Shown here: positions 43,988 through 52,205 of the stretch, one piece after another
Layout: each line of letters begins with the position of its first letter
Position numbering within the stretch: the stretch's first letter is position 1
From: Whitmania pigra
Lineage: Eukaryota > Annelida > Clitellata > Hirudinida > Haemopidae
Length of the DNA stretch: 64,000 nucleotides
Assembly (NCBI GenBank): GCA_021613335.1
Contig: JAJTWR010000431.1
Coordinates: forward strand, 1,488,001-1,552,000
Direction of reading: 5' to 3'
Translations under genes and position numbers: made by a program
Notes under the pieces: model-generated
What the model saw: only the letters and a program-made list of their open reading frames with translations
What the model was told of the DNA's origin: nothing
The model's database searches: none

Positions 43988-45322
43988 ATGCAGGCGCCAT
44001 CGTCCGAGTCACTGCTGAAGAGCGCTCTCGAGAAAGTCGTGTATTTCGAAGCGCGCACAGCACAGCTCCAGCGCGACGCGGCGGTTGCCGAAGCGGAAAC
44101 CGAACGCCATCGCCGGGAGTTGAAACTCGCCTCTCAGCGGGAATTGGAACTGCGCACCCAGCTCACCGAGCTTGAGTTGCGCGTCAAAGCCATTGAGAGC
44201 GAACGCGACGAACTCGCGACCATGAACGCGGCGCTGCGCAGCGAGCGGCAGGAGCTCATGTCGTCCATGCTCGACACCGCAAACCTTCATTCGGCAGGCG
44301 AGGAGCCGCTCGACTTGGCGCGCTTCATTTCGCAACTGCGCGAAGAGGTGCTGAGCGTTCGCCGCGGCGAAGTGCCACCGCCGGTCGAGGCAGCGCGCAC
44401 TTCCGCGACGCTCGCCACCGCGACCCAAATGCAGGAGAGCGGTCGCCTCGCGGTGCCCGACTCGCGGCAGGCGCGCAGCGACGATACCTTCTTTGACTGC
44501 TCGATTCGGGAGCTGAAGGCCCAACGGCCAGAGACCCGCATCAGCGCTGCGCAGCGCTTAGCGGCGCTGGGCGATCGCGTGGCTGCGCCGTCGATTGCAG
44601 CAACGCTCCAGCACGAAACCGAAGCAGCAGTCCAGGTCGCCATGCTGGCGGCCTATGCGACGCTCTCCGGGCGCGATGGCGTTTCGGTGGCCTCGCCGTT
44701 CCTCGCCGCGCCGACCGCAGAGGTGCGCATCGAGGCGCTGAAGACCGTCATCAAGCTCGACCCCTCGAACGCAGCGCCGTACTTGGCCTCGGCGCTCGCC
44801 GACAGAGACCGCTCGGTGCGCCGTCGGGCGGCGCTCTTTGCGCTCTCGCTCGAAGGCGAAGAGGCCCTGCGCCTTGGCAAAGTCGGCCTCGCCGACGTGG
44901 ACGCCGAAGTGCGCGCGGTGGCAGTGCTGGTGCTCGGCGCAAGCCGCACCCTCGGCGCGAAGGACCTCCTCATCGAAGCCTTGCAGGACCGCGACGAGAA
45001 AGTGCGCGTGGGCGCGTCTCGGGCGCTGGAGCGCATCGTCGGCCGCGACCTCGGCACCGTGTTGTCCTTGAGCCCGGCGGAGCGCCGTCGGCGCGTGCGC
45101 CGCGTGCTCCGGGAAGAGCCAGTGGTGCAAGAAGTGCAGACCCGCTCTTCGGTCTCCGAAGATGCGAAAGCCGCCATCATCTCCGAATTGCGAGCGAGCC
45201 TCCGCGGACGCACCGTGGAAGACCTAGCCTCGGTGGTCGGCGAGTCCGCCGAGCTTGCCTGTGCGGAACTCGTTCGTGAGGGAGTGGCGCGGCGGCGAGG
45301 CCTTCGCTACTTCGTCCGGTGA
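43988..45322 (+). CDS. pomY: PomY-like protein: coiled coil plus HEAT repeats
   Basis: 444 residues. Residues about 8-100 form a coiled coil. A short disordered stretch (about 115-165) leads to HEAT-like repeats (about 170-360: D-x-x-VR-x-RAA-x-ALGx-type helices). The last about 75 residues look like a small helical or winged-helix fold. Position directly before pomZ-like and pomX-like genes identifies it as the PomY equivalent: in Myxococcus xanthus PomY has coiled coil, HEAT repeats and a Pro-rich disordered end and activates PomZ. A long Pro-rich tail is not present here, so this is a compact form. Its stop overlaps an in-frame GTG of the next gene. Confidence 0.75.
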   Translation: MQAPSSESLLKSALEKVVYFEARTAQLQRDAAVAEAETERHRRELKLASQRELELRTQLTELELRVKAIESERDELATMNAALRSERQELMSSMLDTANLHSAGEEPLDLARFISQLREEVLSVRRGEVPPPVEAARTSATLATATQMQESGRLAVPDSRQARSDDTFFDCSIRELKAQRPETRISAAQRLAALGDRVAAPSIAATLQHETEAAVQVAMLAAYATLSGRDGVSVASPFLAAPTAEVRIEALKTVIKLDPSNAAPYLASALADRDRSVRRRAALFALSLEGEEALRLGKVGLADVDAEVRAVAVLVLGASRTLGAKDLLIEALQDRDEKVRVGASRALERIVGRDLGTVLSLSPAERRRRVRRVLREEPVVQEVQTRSSVSEDAKAAIISELRASLRGRTVEDLASVVGESAELACAELVREGVARRRGLRYFVR

Positions 45323-45330
45323 GCTCATCC

Positions 45331-46269
45331 ATGGAAACGCTCATCTACACCCCGCAAGAAGTCGCTGAACTCCTCGGTCTCTCCGAGCGGGCGTTGCCCG
45401 AGCCGCGACAAGACGCGTATTCGCCGGCCGAGTTCCTTGCGCTTCGGCAGCGGCTCAACCGTCGCCCGCCGCCGGTTGGCTGTCGGCGACAGCTCTTCCT
45501 CAACTTCAAGGGCGGCACCGGCAAGACTTCGCTCTCCACCAATTACTCCTGGCGCCTCGCGGAACTCGGCTACCGGGTGTTGCTCGTCGACCTCGACTCC
45601 CAGGGGCACGCTACGAAGTGCCTCGGCTACGAGGGCGGCAATTTCGAGAAGACGCTGCTCGATGCGCTCATCCGAAAAACGCCGCTGAGCGAGTGCCTCC
45701 AACGCTCGGTGCTCCCGAACCTCGACTTCATCCCGTCGAATCTCTCGATGTCGACGGTGGACCTCGCGCTGATGCCGCTTGCCGGTCGAGAGTTGAAGCT
45801 CCGCAACGCGCTCCGCGAGTTGGACGGTCGCTACGACTTCATCATCTTCGACGCGCCGCCGTCGTTCGGGCTTTTGAACTTGAACGCGCTGATGGCGGCG
45901 AACGACCTCATCGTCCCGGTGCTCGCCGATTTTCTGTCGTTCCACGGCTTGAAGCTGCTCTTCGAGACCGTTCACTCGCTCGAAGGCGATTTGGGCCATG
46001 TGCTCGACCAGGTAGTCATCGTCGTCAACAGCTTCAACGCTAGCTACAAGCTTTCCAAAGAGGCGCTCTCGGCCTTAAAAGAGCACTACCCGGACTACCT
46101 GCTGCCGGAGCTCGTGCGCCAGTGTACGCGTTTCGCGCAGTCGTCGAGTGAGGGCTTGCCCATTTTCGCATTCGACCGTGGCTCCAAGGGTGCTGAAGAC
46201 ATAGCGAAGCTCGTCGATGCAATACTCGCGCGGCTTGCGATCGCAGCGAAGAAGGTTGGAACCGCATGA
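45331..46269 (+). CDS. pomZ: PomZ-like ParA/MinD ATPase, division-site positioning
   Basis: 312 residues from ATG 45331 (a coupled GTG at 45319 is possible). The N-terminal 50 residues carry Y-T-PQEVAELL, as I recall for PomZ. Then deviant Walker A K60-GGTGK65-T-S, DLDSQGHATKCLGYEG with D89, DAPPSFGLLNLNALMAANDLIVPV and a DNA-binding-type C-terminal half. In M. xanthus PomZ dimers bind the nucleoid and carry the PomX/Y cluster to midcell to guide FtsZ. Neighbouring genes match PomY and PomX, which separates it from a chromosomal ParA (no parB or parS here). Confidence 0.9.
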   Translation: METLIYTPQEVAELLGLSERALPEPRQDAYSPAEFLALRQRLNRRPPPVGCRRQLFLNFKGGTGKTSLSTNYSWRLAELGYRVLLVDLDSQGHATKCLGYEGGNFEKTLLDALIRKTPLSECLQRSVLPNLDFIPSNLSMSTVDLALMPLAGRELKLRNALRELDGRYDFIIFDAPPSFGLLNLNALMAANDLIVPVLADFLSFHGLKLLFETVHSLEGDLGHVLDQVVIVVNSFNASYKLSKEALSALKEHYPDYLLPELVRQCTRFAQSSSEGLPIFAFDRGSKGAEDIAKLVDAILARLAIAAKKVGTA

Positions 46270-46284
46270 TGATGAGGAGAAGCC

Positions 46285-47190
46285 ATGAAAAAGGCATTTG
46301 ATGCGAACGTCTCGCGCTCGAAACCCCGCGTCCGCTTAGGCTCGCTCACCGGCGTCGAAGAAATCGCTCAACAAGTAGCTGGCGAACAGCTCGCACCGCG
46401 ACCGCCTCCCGTCGCCGCTCCGCCGCCGATGCAGCACCACACCGTCGATGGCAGCGTGGAGCAGGATGGCTACGACAGCCCGCCGAGGATGTCGGCGCTG
46501 CCGCCGCCGCACCCGCACGAGGAGGAGGCGCACGACGACGCCGAAGAGCGCCGCGAGCGCCTGCGCGAGCGTCTGCGCCGGGCTCGTGAAGGGGCCGCGC
46601 CGGGCCCGTTGCCGGACACCGTCGCCGAGACTGGACAACTCGCCGTGCAGCGCATCACCGTGCTGCAGCAGGAGCTCACCCAAGTGAAGGCACAGAACGC
46701 GGCGTTAGCGCAAGAGCTCGACGGTGCGCGCCGCCAAGCTGAACGCGCGGTCCGCGAAGCGCGGGTCCGCAGCGACGAAGCGAAGCGCTTAGGCCAAGAA
46801 ATTGAGGGTCGCAGCAAGTTGCTCCTCGACCTCGAAGGCGAACTGCGAGCGCTGGAGGCGGAGCGCGACGAAGCGCTGCTCGCCCTACAGTCGGCGCGCG
46901 AGTCTTCCGAGCACCAGGCTGCGCACATTGAAGAACTCACCCGCAAACTCGGTGAAGCGCAGGCCGAAGCCGACGCTTCGCTTGCCGAAGAGGAGCGACT
47001 CGTCGCTGAACTCGACGCACGCCAAGTCGAACTCGGCCACCTCCGGGCGGCGAGCGAGGCGCTGCAGAACGAGCGCGATGCGTTTGCGCAGAAGGTCACC
47101 GAGCTCTCACGGGAGCGCGAAGACTTGCTCGATGCGCGTCGGGCACTCGAAGCCGTGCACCGTGCGCTGTCCAGCGCGGTCCCCGATTGA
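46285..47190 (+). CDS. pomX: PomX-like scaffold of the division-positioning cluster
   Basis: 301 residues behind a GAGGAG site. The first 22 residues (K-K-AF-x-x-NVSR-x-KPR-x-RLG-x-LT) match what I recall of the conserved PomX N-terminal peptide that stimulates PomZ ATPase, including its key K13 and R15 at identical positions. A Pro/His-rich disordered region (about 35-85) follows, then a continuous coiled coil (about 115-292) that would polymerise. This is the same domain order as M. xanthus PomX. Third gene of the pomY-pomZ-pomX unit. Confidence 0.85.
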   Translation: MKKAFDANVSRSKPRVRLGSLTGVEEIAQQVAGEQLAPRPPPVAAPPPMQHHTVDGSVEQDGYDSPPRMSALPPPHPHEEEAHDDAEERRERLRERLRRAREGAAPGPLPDTVAETGQLAVQRITVLQQELTQVKAQNAALAQELDGARRQAERAVREARVRSDEAKRLGQEIEGRSKLLLDLEGELRALEAERDEALLALQSARESSEHQAAHIEELTRKLGEAQAEADASLAEEERLVAELDARQVELGHLRAASEALQNERDAFAQKVTELSREREDLLDARRALEAVHRALSSAVPD

Positions 47191-47209
47191 GTGTGGTACG
47201 AAGCGGGCT

Positions 47210-47494
47210 ATGACCGAAAAGCCCCCCGACGTACAACTCCAAATCCAGCTCGACGATGATGTCGCTAATGGCCGCTACGTGAACATGGCGCTCGTGAACC
47301 ATTCCGAGACCGAATTCACCATCGACTTTATCTACGTCCAGCCGCAGCAGCCTCGTGCGAAGGTCGTCTCGCGAATCATCACGAGCCCGAAGCACATGCG
47401 TCGGTTGCTGTCCGCGATTCAAGACAACATTGAAAAATTTGAAGCAAAGTTTGGCTCTATCGAGGTAACAGAGCTAGGGCCGCACGTGAATTAG
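47210..47494 (+). CDS. DUF3467 domain protein
   Basis: 94 residues, complete small domain: Q-L-QIQLDDDVANGRY-NMA-V-HSETEF-IDF-x-x-x-QPQ-PRAKV-SRII-SP-H-KR-L-AL-type (here RLLSAIQDNI-KFEAKFG-I). This matches DUF3467 closely and at full length. Biological role is unknown. It lies 20 bases after pomX, so it may be co-transcribed with the Pom genes. Confidence 0.88.
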   Translation: MTEKPPDVQLQIQLDDDVANGRYVNMALVNHSETEFTIDFIYVQPQQPRAKVVSRIITSPKHMRRLLSAIQDNIEKFEAKFGSIEVTELGPHVN

Positions 47495-47514
47495 CGTCAG
47501 GGGAGGGGCAGCTC

Positions 47515-48453
47515 GTGAGTACATTCGTTTCGATAGACACCCAGTACATTCGGCCGGAATATGCGCTCGCCTTTATCCGCGAAGAAGACGGTGAGGTGGC
47601 CTTCATCGAAACCAACACTGCGCTCGCGGTTCCGAGGCTGCTCGCGGTGCTCGACCAGCGCGGCTTCAAGCGGGAGCAGGTGCGCTCAGTCATCGTCACC
47701 CACGCGCATTTGGACCACGCCGGTGGCGCGTGGGCGATGTTGGAAGCCTGCCCGAACGCGACGCTCTACGCGCACCCGCGCGCGGCGCGACACCTCATCG
47801 ACCCGAGTCGCCTCGATGCCGGAGCGCGGCAAGTGTATGGCGATGCAGATTTCGTGAAGTACTTTGGCTCCCTGCGCCCGATTCCCAAGGAGCGGGTGGT
47901 GCAGCTCGCCGACGGCGACTCGGTGCCGCTCGGGAAGTACGCCTTCAAGACCTACCACACCGAGGGACACGCCAAACACCACGTCATCGTCCACGACCCG
48001 AAGCGGGAGGTGGTGTTTGCGGGCGACACCTACGGCATCGTCTACCCGTGGCTGCAGCGAAACGCGCTCTTCGCGTTTGCGTCGACGAGCCCGGTGGACT
48101 TCGACGGCCCAGCGGCGATGCGCTCCATTGAGATAGTTCAGTCGTTGAAGCCGCGCACCGTCATCCCGACCCACGCCGGAGAATTCACCCAGGTGAAGGC
48201 CATCGGCGACCAAGTTCGAGGGTGGGTGGAGTTTGCGATGGAGGCCATGAGCCGCGCCCGGGCGGAAGTTCCCCCCGCGGAGCATCAGGCGTGGCTCGAA
48301 AAGCTCCTCGACGCAGAGTTTCGCCGCCGCGCGGCCGCGCAAGGCATCGCGCTCACCCACGAGGACCGCGAAAAGCTCGACACCGATATTCGGCTCAACG
48401 CCATGGGCCTCGCCATCGCTATCGCCGCCGCCTCCAAACCCGCCAAGGGCTAG
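47515..48453 (+). CDS. MBL-fold metallohydrolase
   Basis: 312 residues from GTG 47515. Metallo-beta-lactamase fold metal motifs in order: THAHLDHAGG (HxHxDH), H of T-EGHAKHH near residue 155, D in FAGDTYG, and H in IPTHAGEF. The chain resembles quorum-quenching, glyoxalase II-like and flavodiiron-type hydrolases, without enough detail to choose. The C-terminal about 70 residues are helical. Substrate unknown. Same strand as DUF3467 and the Pom genes. Confidence 0.88.
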   Translation: MSTFVSIDTQYIRPEYALAFIREEDGEVAFIETNTALAVPRLLAVLDQRGFKREQVRSVIVTHAHLDHAGGAWAMLEACPNATLYAHPRAARHLIDPSRLDAGARQVYGDADFVKYFGSLRPIPKERVVQLADGDSVPLGKYAFKTYHTEGHAKHHVIVHDPKREVVFAGDTYGIVYPWLQRNALFAFASTSPVDFDGPAAMRSIEIVQSLKPRTVIPTHAGEFTQVKAIGDQVRGWVEFAMEAMSRARAEVPPAEHQAWLEKLLDAEFRRRAAAQGIALTHEDREKLDTDIRLNAMGLAIAIAAASKPAKG

Positions 48454-48928
48454 AGAGCTGAACCGCAGGTCCGCAGCGAAGGCCCATCGGGCTCAAAAGC
48501 TCGCGCGTCGAACGTGCGGCCGTTAGCAATTACGAGAATCGCGAAGGTGGCATTCTGAGAGCATGGACTCTCGGAATGATCGGGAGGGGACGGGGTATGG
48601 GCGGGTTGACGGCTTTCGCCAATTCCATCGGAATTGAGCATGTGACTGCATTGATCACCGCGGCAACGCTCATTTTGACAATCGCAATCAGCAAAGAGCA
48701 GAGGCAAATAGCGCCGTAGAATCGTCGTGTCGCTTTACGAGCATATTGACGCAATCGAAGAAATTGTCGGAGCTCGGGAGACGGGTACGCAGCTTCTCGC
48801 CAAAGCGCCAAATGCAACAATGTTGTACAATAGGTATCGGTGAGGAAGATGTGGATGCTCAAGCGAGGAAGTTAGCCTTACGAAGTTGAGTCTCCTAGGC
48901 CAGAGAGTTCTCCAGTTGAGGTGTCGCC
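48454..48928. other. 475-base gene-poor stretch
   Basis: No gene of convincing length is seen. The + strand holds two tiny frames: 48597-48719 (40 codons, hydrophobic, good ribosome site; listed separately) and 48727-48843 (38 codons from GTG, no family recognised). A minus-strand frame at 48530-48862 is open but mirrors these and has no ribosome site I trust. Base composition is less GC-rich toward its right end. It may be a regulatory region or the remains of a decayed gene. Confidence 0.4.
48597..48719 (+). CDS. Possible 40-residue membrane peptide
   Basis: ATG 48597, seven bases after a GGGAGGGGA purine block, to TAG 48719. The product has a polar start (G-G-L-T-A-F-A-N-S-I-G-I-E-H) and a hydrophobic helix (V-T-A-L-I-T-A-A-T-L-I-L-T-I-A-I), then a charged end S-K-E-Q-R-Q. 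No family recognised. An in-frame ATG at 48576 would add seven residues. It could be chance, as it lies in a gene-poor stretch. Confidence 0.3.
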   Translation: MGGLTAFANSIGIEHVTALITAATLILTIAISKEQRQIAP

Positions 48929-49249
48929 ATGATTTTTAAATGGCTGAAGCAGTGGATGAAGCCAAAGCAACCCGCAGTAAATAAGATCAAGGATGGCCCC
49001 CTAGCCACGATCTTATTGGGCCCCCCGAGGCGCGCCAAACTCGTCCGCAAAAATGGGGCTACGTACGTGGTCCCCGAGGAACCGAAGTACATCCCTGCCT
49101 TGGCGACTCCGGAACAGGCACCACCAAAATTTGTAGGAATGGTTTTGCGCCCGGCGCGAGTCGCCGTATTGAATCCAAAATACATGAAGGAAGATGAGGA
49201 TTTGGGAGAAGAGACTCCAGTCGTAGCTGATTCTCAAGACCCTCGCTGA
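48929..49249 (+). CDS. Hypothetical small protein
   Basis: 106 residues with a GAGGTG ribosome site seven bases before the ATG. The N-terminus is amphipathic and basic (F-K-W-L-K-Q-W-M-K-P-K). The middle has K-D-G-P-L-A-T-I-L-L-G-P-P-R-R-A-K and several VVPEEPK/VLRPAR segments, giving a Pro-rich, basic chain with an acidic C-terminus. No known domain recognised. Competing minus-strand frames have no ribosome site, so I prefer this strand, with modest certainty. Confidence 0.5.
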   Translation: MIFKWLKQWMKPKQPAVNKIKDGPLATILLGPPRRAKLVRKNGATYVVPEEPKYIPALATPEQAPPKFVGMVLRPARVAVLNPKYMKEDEDLGEETPVVADSQDPR

Positions 49250-49354
49250 ACGCTGCGACCAAGTTGCTCACCGGCAGCAAAGAGCTGAACGGTGGTCCGG
49301 TGTGCAGGAAACCCGCCCGAAGCGCAGCCGCTCGCCTCAACTACCCACGGACGC

Positions 49355-50443
49355 TTACGATTCGGGGAACGCGGGCGGCAGCGGGCGCGGCGGAATCGTG
49401 AACGGCGGAGGAACCACGCAGCTCGTGCACACCCCGTAGATCGGCACGGTGAGTCCGTGACCGAGGGAGAGGGTCGATTTCGGCGTAAGGCGGTTCAAGG
49501 CAGAGATGCGCGCGACAGTCGTGTGGTACTTCACCGCGATGCCGCTCAGGGTGTCGCCGCGGCGGATGCGGTGGGAGATGAACTTCTCGCCCGGCGAATC
49601 CTTGTTGAGCATGGCGAGGCGTCGCCCCAACTCCATGGAGCGGGCGGCATAGAACCGCACGTGGAAATGGTCCCGGTGGCCACGCGCGTGCTGGACCGGC
49701 CGTCCCCAGCCGAACAAGCCCTTCACCCAAGTCTCGTCTTCGCCGATGGACAGCGCGTAGTCTCGCAGCGCCGCTTGGACCTTGGTGTCCGCGATGATCA
49801 CCTGCACGTCGGTCTTGATCAGCAGTTCGCGAAGCAGCACCCAGGTCCGCTCAAGGTCGACGTTCCGCCAGACTGCAAGCTTCGAGGTCGGGGGTTTGAT
49901 GATGGGGAAGAACGCGATATCGACGTCGAGGCCGGACTGGTGCGTCTTGTGGGGGCGGATTCGGCCTCCCGCTGGCCAGGCGATGTGGCCGATGGCCAAC
50001 TTCGTCCCCGGAAATGCGTCTTGCACGGCTGTAGCGACCGCCTGAAGATAATCGACCGTCTCCTTCGTGGCCCAAGCGCGCTGCGGGTCTGTGACGGCCA
50101 AGACGTCGTTGGAGCGTAGTTGCACGCCGTTCCAGAGAAATCCAGAGGCGGGCACTCCGAGGGCTACCGACCCTAGGGATGAGTCCTTATCCTTGTAGCG
50201 CTTGAGGAGGTCCGCGTCGGAAACATCCTTCGTATACTGGACTCCCTCCTGGGCCGCGGGGGTCGGAGCGGCATCTACGTCGTCGTTTTCTTCGCTGCCG
50301 ATGTCAGCTGCGTCGAGATGAGGAACGACGACGCTTTCTGAAGGGGAAACGCTAGTCCATTCTCCTGCGACGGCAACCCTCGCGCCGAGTACAGCGACAA
50401 TGATCAAAATCTTGAGCCGATAATGGAACATTCTGCCAATCAT
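49355..50443 (-). CDS. Penicillin-insensitive murein endopeptidase (MepA family) with C-terminal LysM
   Basis: 362 residues from ATG 50443, with a Sec signal (L-K-I-L-I-I-V-A-V-L...A-V-A-G). An acidic linker precedes the peptidase M74 domain: H-K-T-H-QSGLDVDIAFF gives the H-x6-D zinc ligands, and G-H-RDHFHVRF gives the H-x-H. A LysM repeat (HRIRRGDTLSGIA-KYHTTV-RI-ALNRL, about residues 275-320) and a Pro-rich end follow. It cleaves D-Ala-mDAP cross-links of peptidoglycan, with LysM anchoring it to the wall. MepA of E. coli lacks LysM. Confidence 0.9.
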   Translation of the reverse strand: MIGRMFHYRLKILIIVAVLGARVAVAGEWTSVSPSESVVVPHLDAADIGSEENDDVDAAPTPAAQEGVQYTKDVSDADLLKRYKDKDSSLGSVALGVPASGFLWNGVQLRSNDVLAVTDPQRAWATKETVDYLQAVATAVQDAFPGTKLAIGHIAWPAGGRIRPHKTHQSGLDVDIAFFPIIKPPTSKLAVWRNVDLERTWVLLRELLIKTDVQVIIADTKVQAALRDYALSIGEDETWVKGLFGWGRPVQHARGHRDHFHVRFYAARSMELGRRLAMLNKDSPGEKFISHRIRRGDTLSGIAVKYHTTVARISALNRLTPKSTLSLGHGLTVPIYGVCTSCVVPPPFTIPPRPLPPAFPES

Positions 50444-50697
50444 TGAGCTATCTCCAGTATCTAGGAAAACTCTGAGGGGGCAACGGATTTCCGTATGCAG
50501 GTCAGTCATTTCCTTAAATACTATCAACAGGAAAAATCAATTTTTATGAAAACTATTGGATCGGAATTTGATCAAGTCCCGCTGCATACAGCTTTGCGTC
50601 AACGCGTACCGCGCAGCTGTACTCCTCACTCTGACTACACTTAGCACCCCATGGTCGCTTTGATTTTCCCGGTCGCTGCTGTCTCTACGAAGTTTCT

Positions 50698-52074
50698 TTA
50701 CGAAGCAGTTTCAGTGCCAGTTTTCGCGAGCCCGAATTCCTTGAGGAAATCCGAACCCGAGAGCCCTCGCTGAAACTCTCGGATCACTCGTTCCGCCGGA
50801 CAGCGCCCGGTATCGGCGATTTCTTCCAGTGGTTCAAGCAGTTTGGCATCGCCCTTGGAAGAATCTTCCAGCCGAATGAGGCCCTCCTTGGCGATGGCGA
50901 CGACCTCCTTCGCCAACTCCGCGAGCAGAATTCCCTTGGCGGTTTTCGCGGCGAGCGCCGACCGTTGGGCGGCAGCGTGCAACTCTCGGTGCTCTTCGAC
51001 GGAATTGTAGGGGAGGAGGTCAAGGAGCTCGCCGAGCGCGATGTCGTCGTAGAGGAGTCCGCGCATAAGCGCCGCCAGGGCGCCGGTCATCTCGGGGTTC
51101 ACGCAGTCGGCGGCGCGCACCTCGATGATGTTCTTGAGCCGCACCTCGGGGAAAACCGTGCTCAGGTGGTCGTTCCAATCGGTGAGCGTCGCCCGGTGCC
51201 CTTCGAAGCCTTGCGCCAAATACCCGCGGAAGGTCAGCGGTGGTGTGAGGTATCGGCCGCCGCGACGCAGAAAGAGCATCGGCGCGTCAAGGGCCCAGTC
51301 GGTGTAGCGGGCGTAGGTGAGGTTTCCGTCCACGATGCACGCGGGATAGCCGGTGCGGGTCTGGTCGGTTTGGGTCCAGATTTGGCTTCGGAAAGAGAGG
51401 TAGCCACTCAGCTTCCCGTCGGTGAGCGGACTGTTCGCGTAGAGCGCGAGCAGAATGGGCGAGACCCGCGCGACGGCGGTCGTCTTCCGGGCGCAGTCGG
51501 CCTCGTTCCGCCAGTCGAGGCTCACTTGGCCGGTAGCCGTCATAAGCATCATGTGCAGCGCGCCGGTACCTGTCAGCGTCCGTCGCATGGCGTCGTAACG
51601 GGACTTGGGCATCCAAGGCATGCGATCAATCCGCCCCCACGGACGGTATCCCAAAAACGCGATGCCGAGCCCGAGCTTGCGGCAGAGCGAGGCGAGCTCA
51701 GTCAAGTGCCGCAAGTTCTCCGCGTGGCATTCCCGGGCGGTGGGGTAGGGACGACCGGCAAGTTCGAATTGGCCACCCGGTTCGAGAGTGATGGTCTCCT
51801 TCCCCCGCTGGACGGCGATGACCGGGCCGTTCTCGCCGCCGTCTCGTAGGACCTGGAAACCAAACTTCTCGAAGCCTTCGAGGAGAGCGCCGATGCCCCG
51901 AGCGCCGGGATAGGCTACCGGTAGACTAGAATCCTCTTGGTAGAGAAGTTTCTCGTGCTCCAGCCCGAGCAACATCTTCCCGTCACCGCGCTCGGCCCGA
52001 CGAAACCATCCTTCGAGTTCGGACACCTGAGTGACAGGAGTGCCTTCCGAACTCAGTGCAACGTCGAGGGACAT
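50698..52074 (-). CDS. gshA: Glutamate-cysteine ligase, plant/alphaproteobacterial type
   Basis: 458 residues. Recognisable GCS2-family blocks: L-GLEHEK near residue 37, E-PGGQFELAG (near 97), G-x-GYRPW, MP-KSRY-AMRR-L-TGTGALHMMLMTATGQVSLD, P-I-LALYANSP, and the late L-K-NIIEVRAADCVNPEMT-ALAALMRG segment. It makes gamma-glutamylcysteine for glutathione, the ligand used by the CGFS glutaredoxin at 22036. No gshB is in the window. Divergent from the S41 protease gene. Confidence 0.93.
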   Translation of the reverse strand: MSLDVALSSEGTPVTQVSELEGWFRRAERGDGKMLLGLEHEKLLYQEDSSLPVAYPGARGIGALLEGFEKFGFQVLRDGGENGPVIAVQRGKETITLEPGGQFELAGRPYPTARECHAENLRHLTELASLCRKLGLGIAFLGYRPWGRIDRMPWMPKSRYDAMRRTLTGTGALHMMLMTATGQVSLDWRNEADCARKTTAVARVSPILLALYANSPLTDGKLSGYLSFRSQIWTQTDQTRTGYPACIVDGNLTYARYTDWALDAPMLFLRRGGRYLTPPLTFRGYLAQGFEGHRATLTDWNDHLSTVFPEVRLKNIIEVRAADCVNPEMTGALAALMRGLLYDDIALGELLDLLPYNSVEEHRELHAAAQRSALAAKTAKGILLAELAKEVVAIAKEGLIRLEDSSKGDAKLLEPLEEIADTGRCPAERVIREFQRGLSGSDFLKEFGLAKTGTETAS

Positions 52075-52143
52075 GCGGAATATAGCTCGTAGGGCGGAAG
52101 CGCGGCAGAATACGCGGTCAGTAAAGTATCATGGGAAAAGCTA

Positions 52144-52170
52144 ATTGGTGACCAATGGTTAAGAGAACCA
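52144..52170. promoter_or_regulatory. Adjacent inverted repeats between gshA and the S41 protease gene
   Basis: A 13-base palindrome with one central base (ATTGGT-G-ACCAAT, 52144-52156) abuts a second dyad (TGGTT-AAGAG-AACCA, 52156-52170). Together they repeat the TTGGT/ACCAA element. They lie in the 131-base divergent gap, 36 bases before the protease ATG and 70 bases from the gshA ATG, a fitting place for a shared operator. Confidence 0.35.
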
Positions 52171-52205
52171 AGCGTAGGTATCAAAGCAGGACTCTCTAGC
52201 GAATC

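Noticed and set aside
45331..46269. ParA of a chromosome-partition parAB system
   Set aside because: No parB gene or parS-like repeats nearby, and flanking genes match PomY and PomX.
48530..48862. Minus-strand 110-codon frame in the gene-poor stretch
   Set aside because: No ribosome site and no recognisable domain; composition follows from the opposite-strand small frames.
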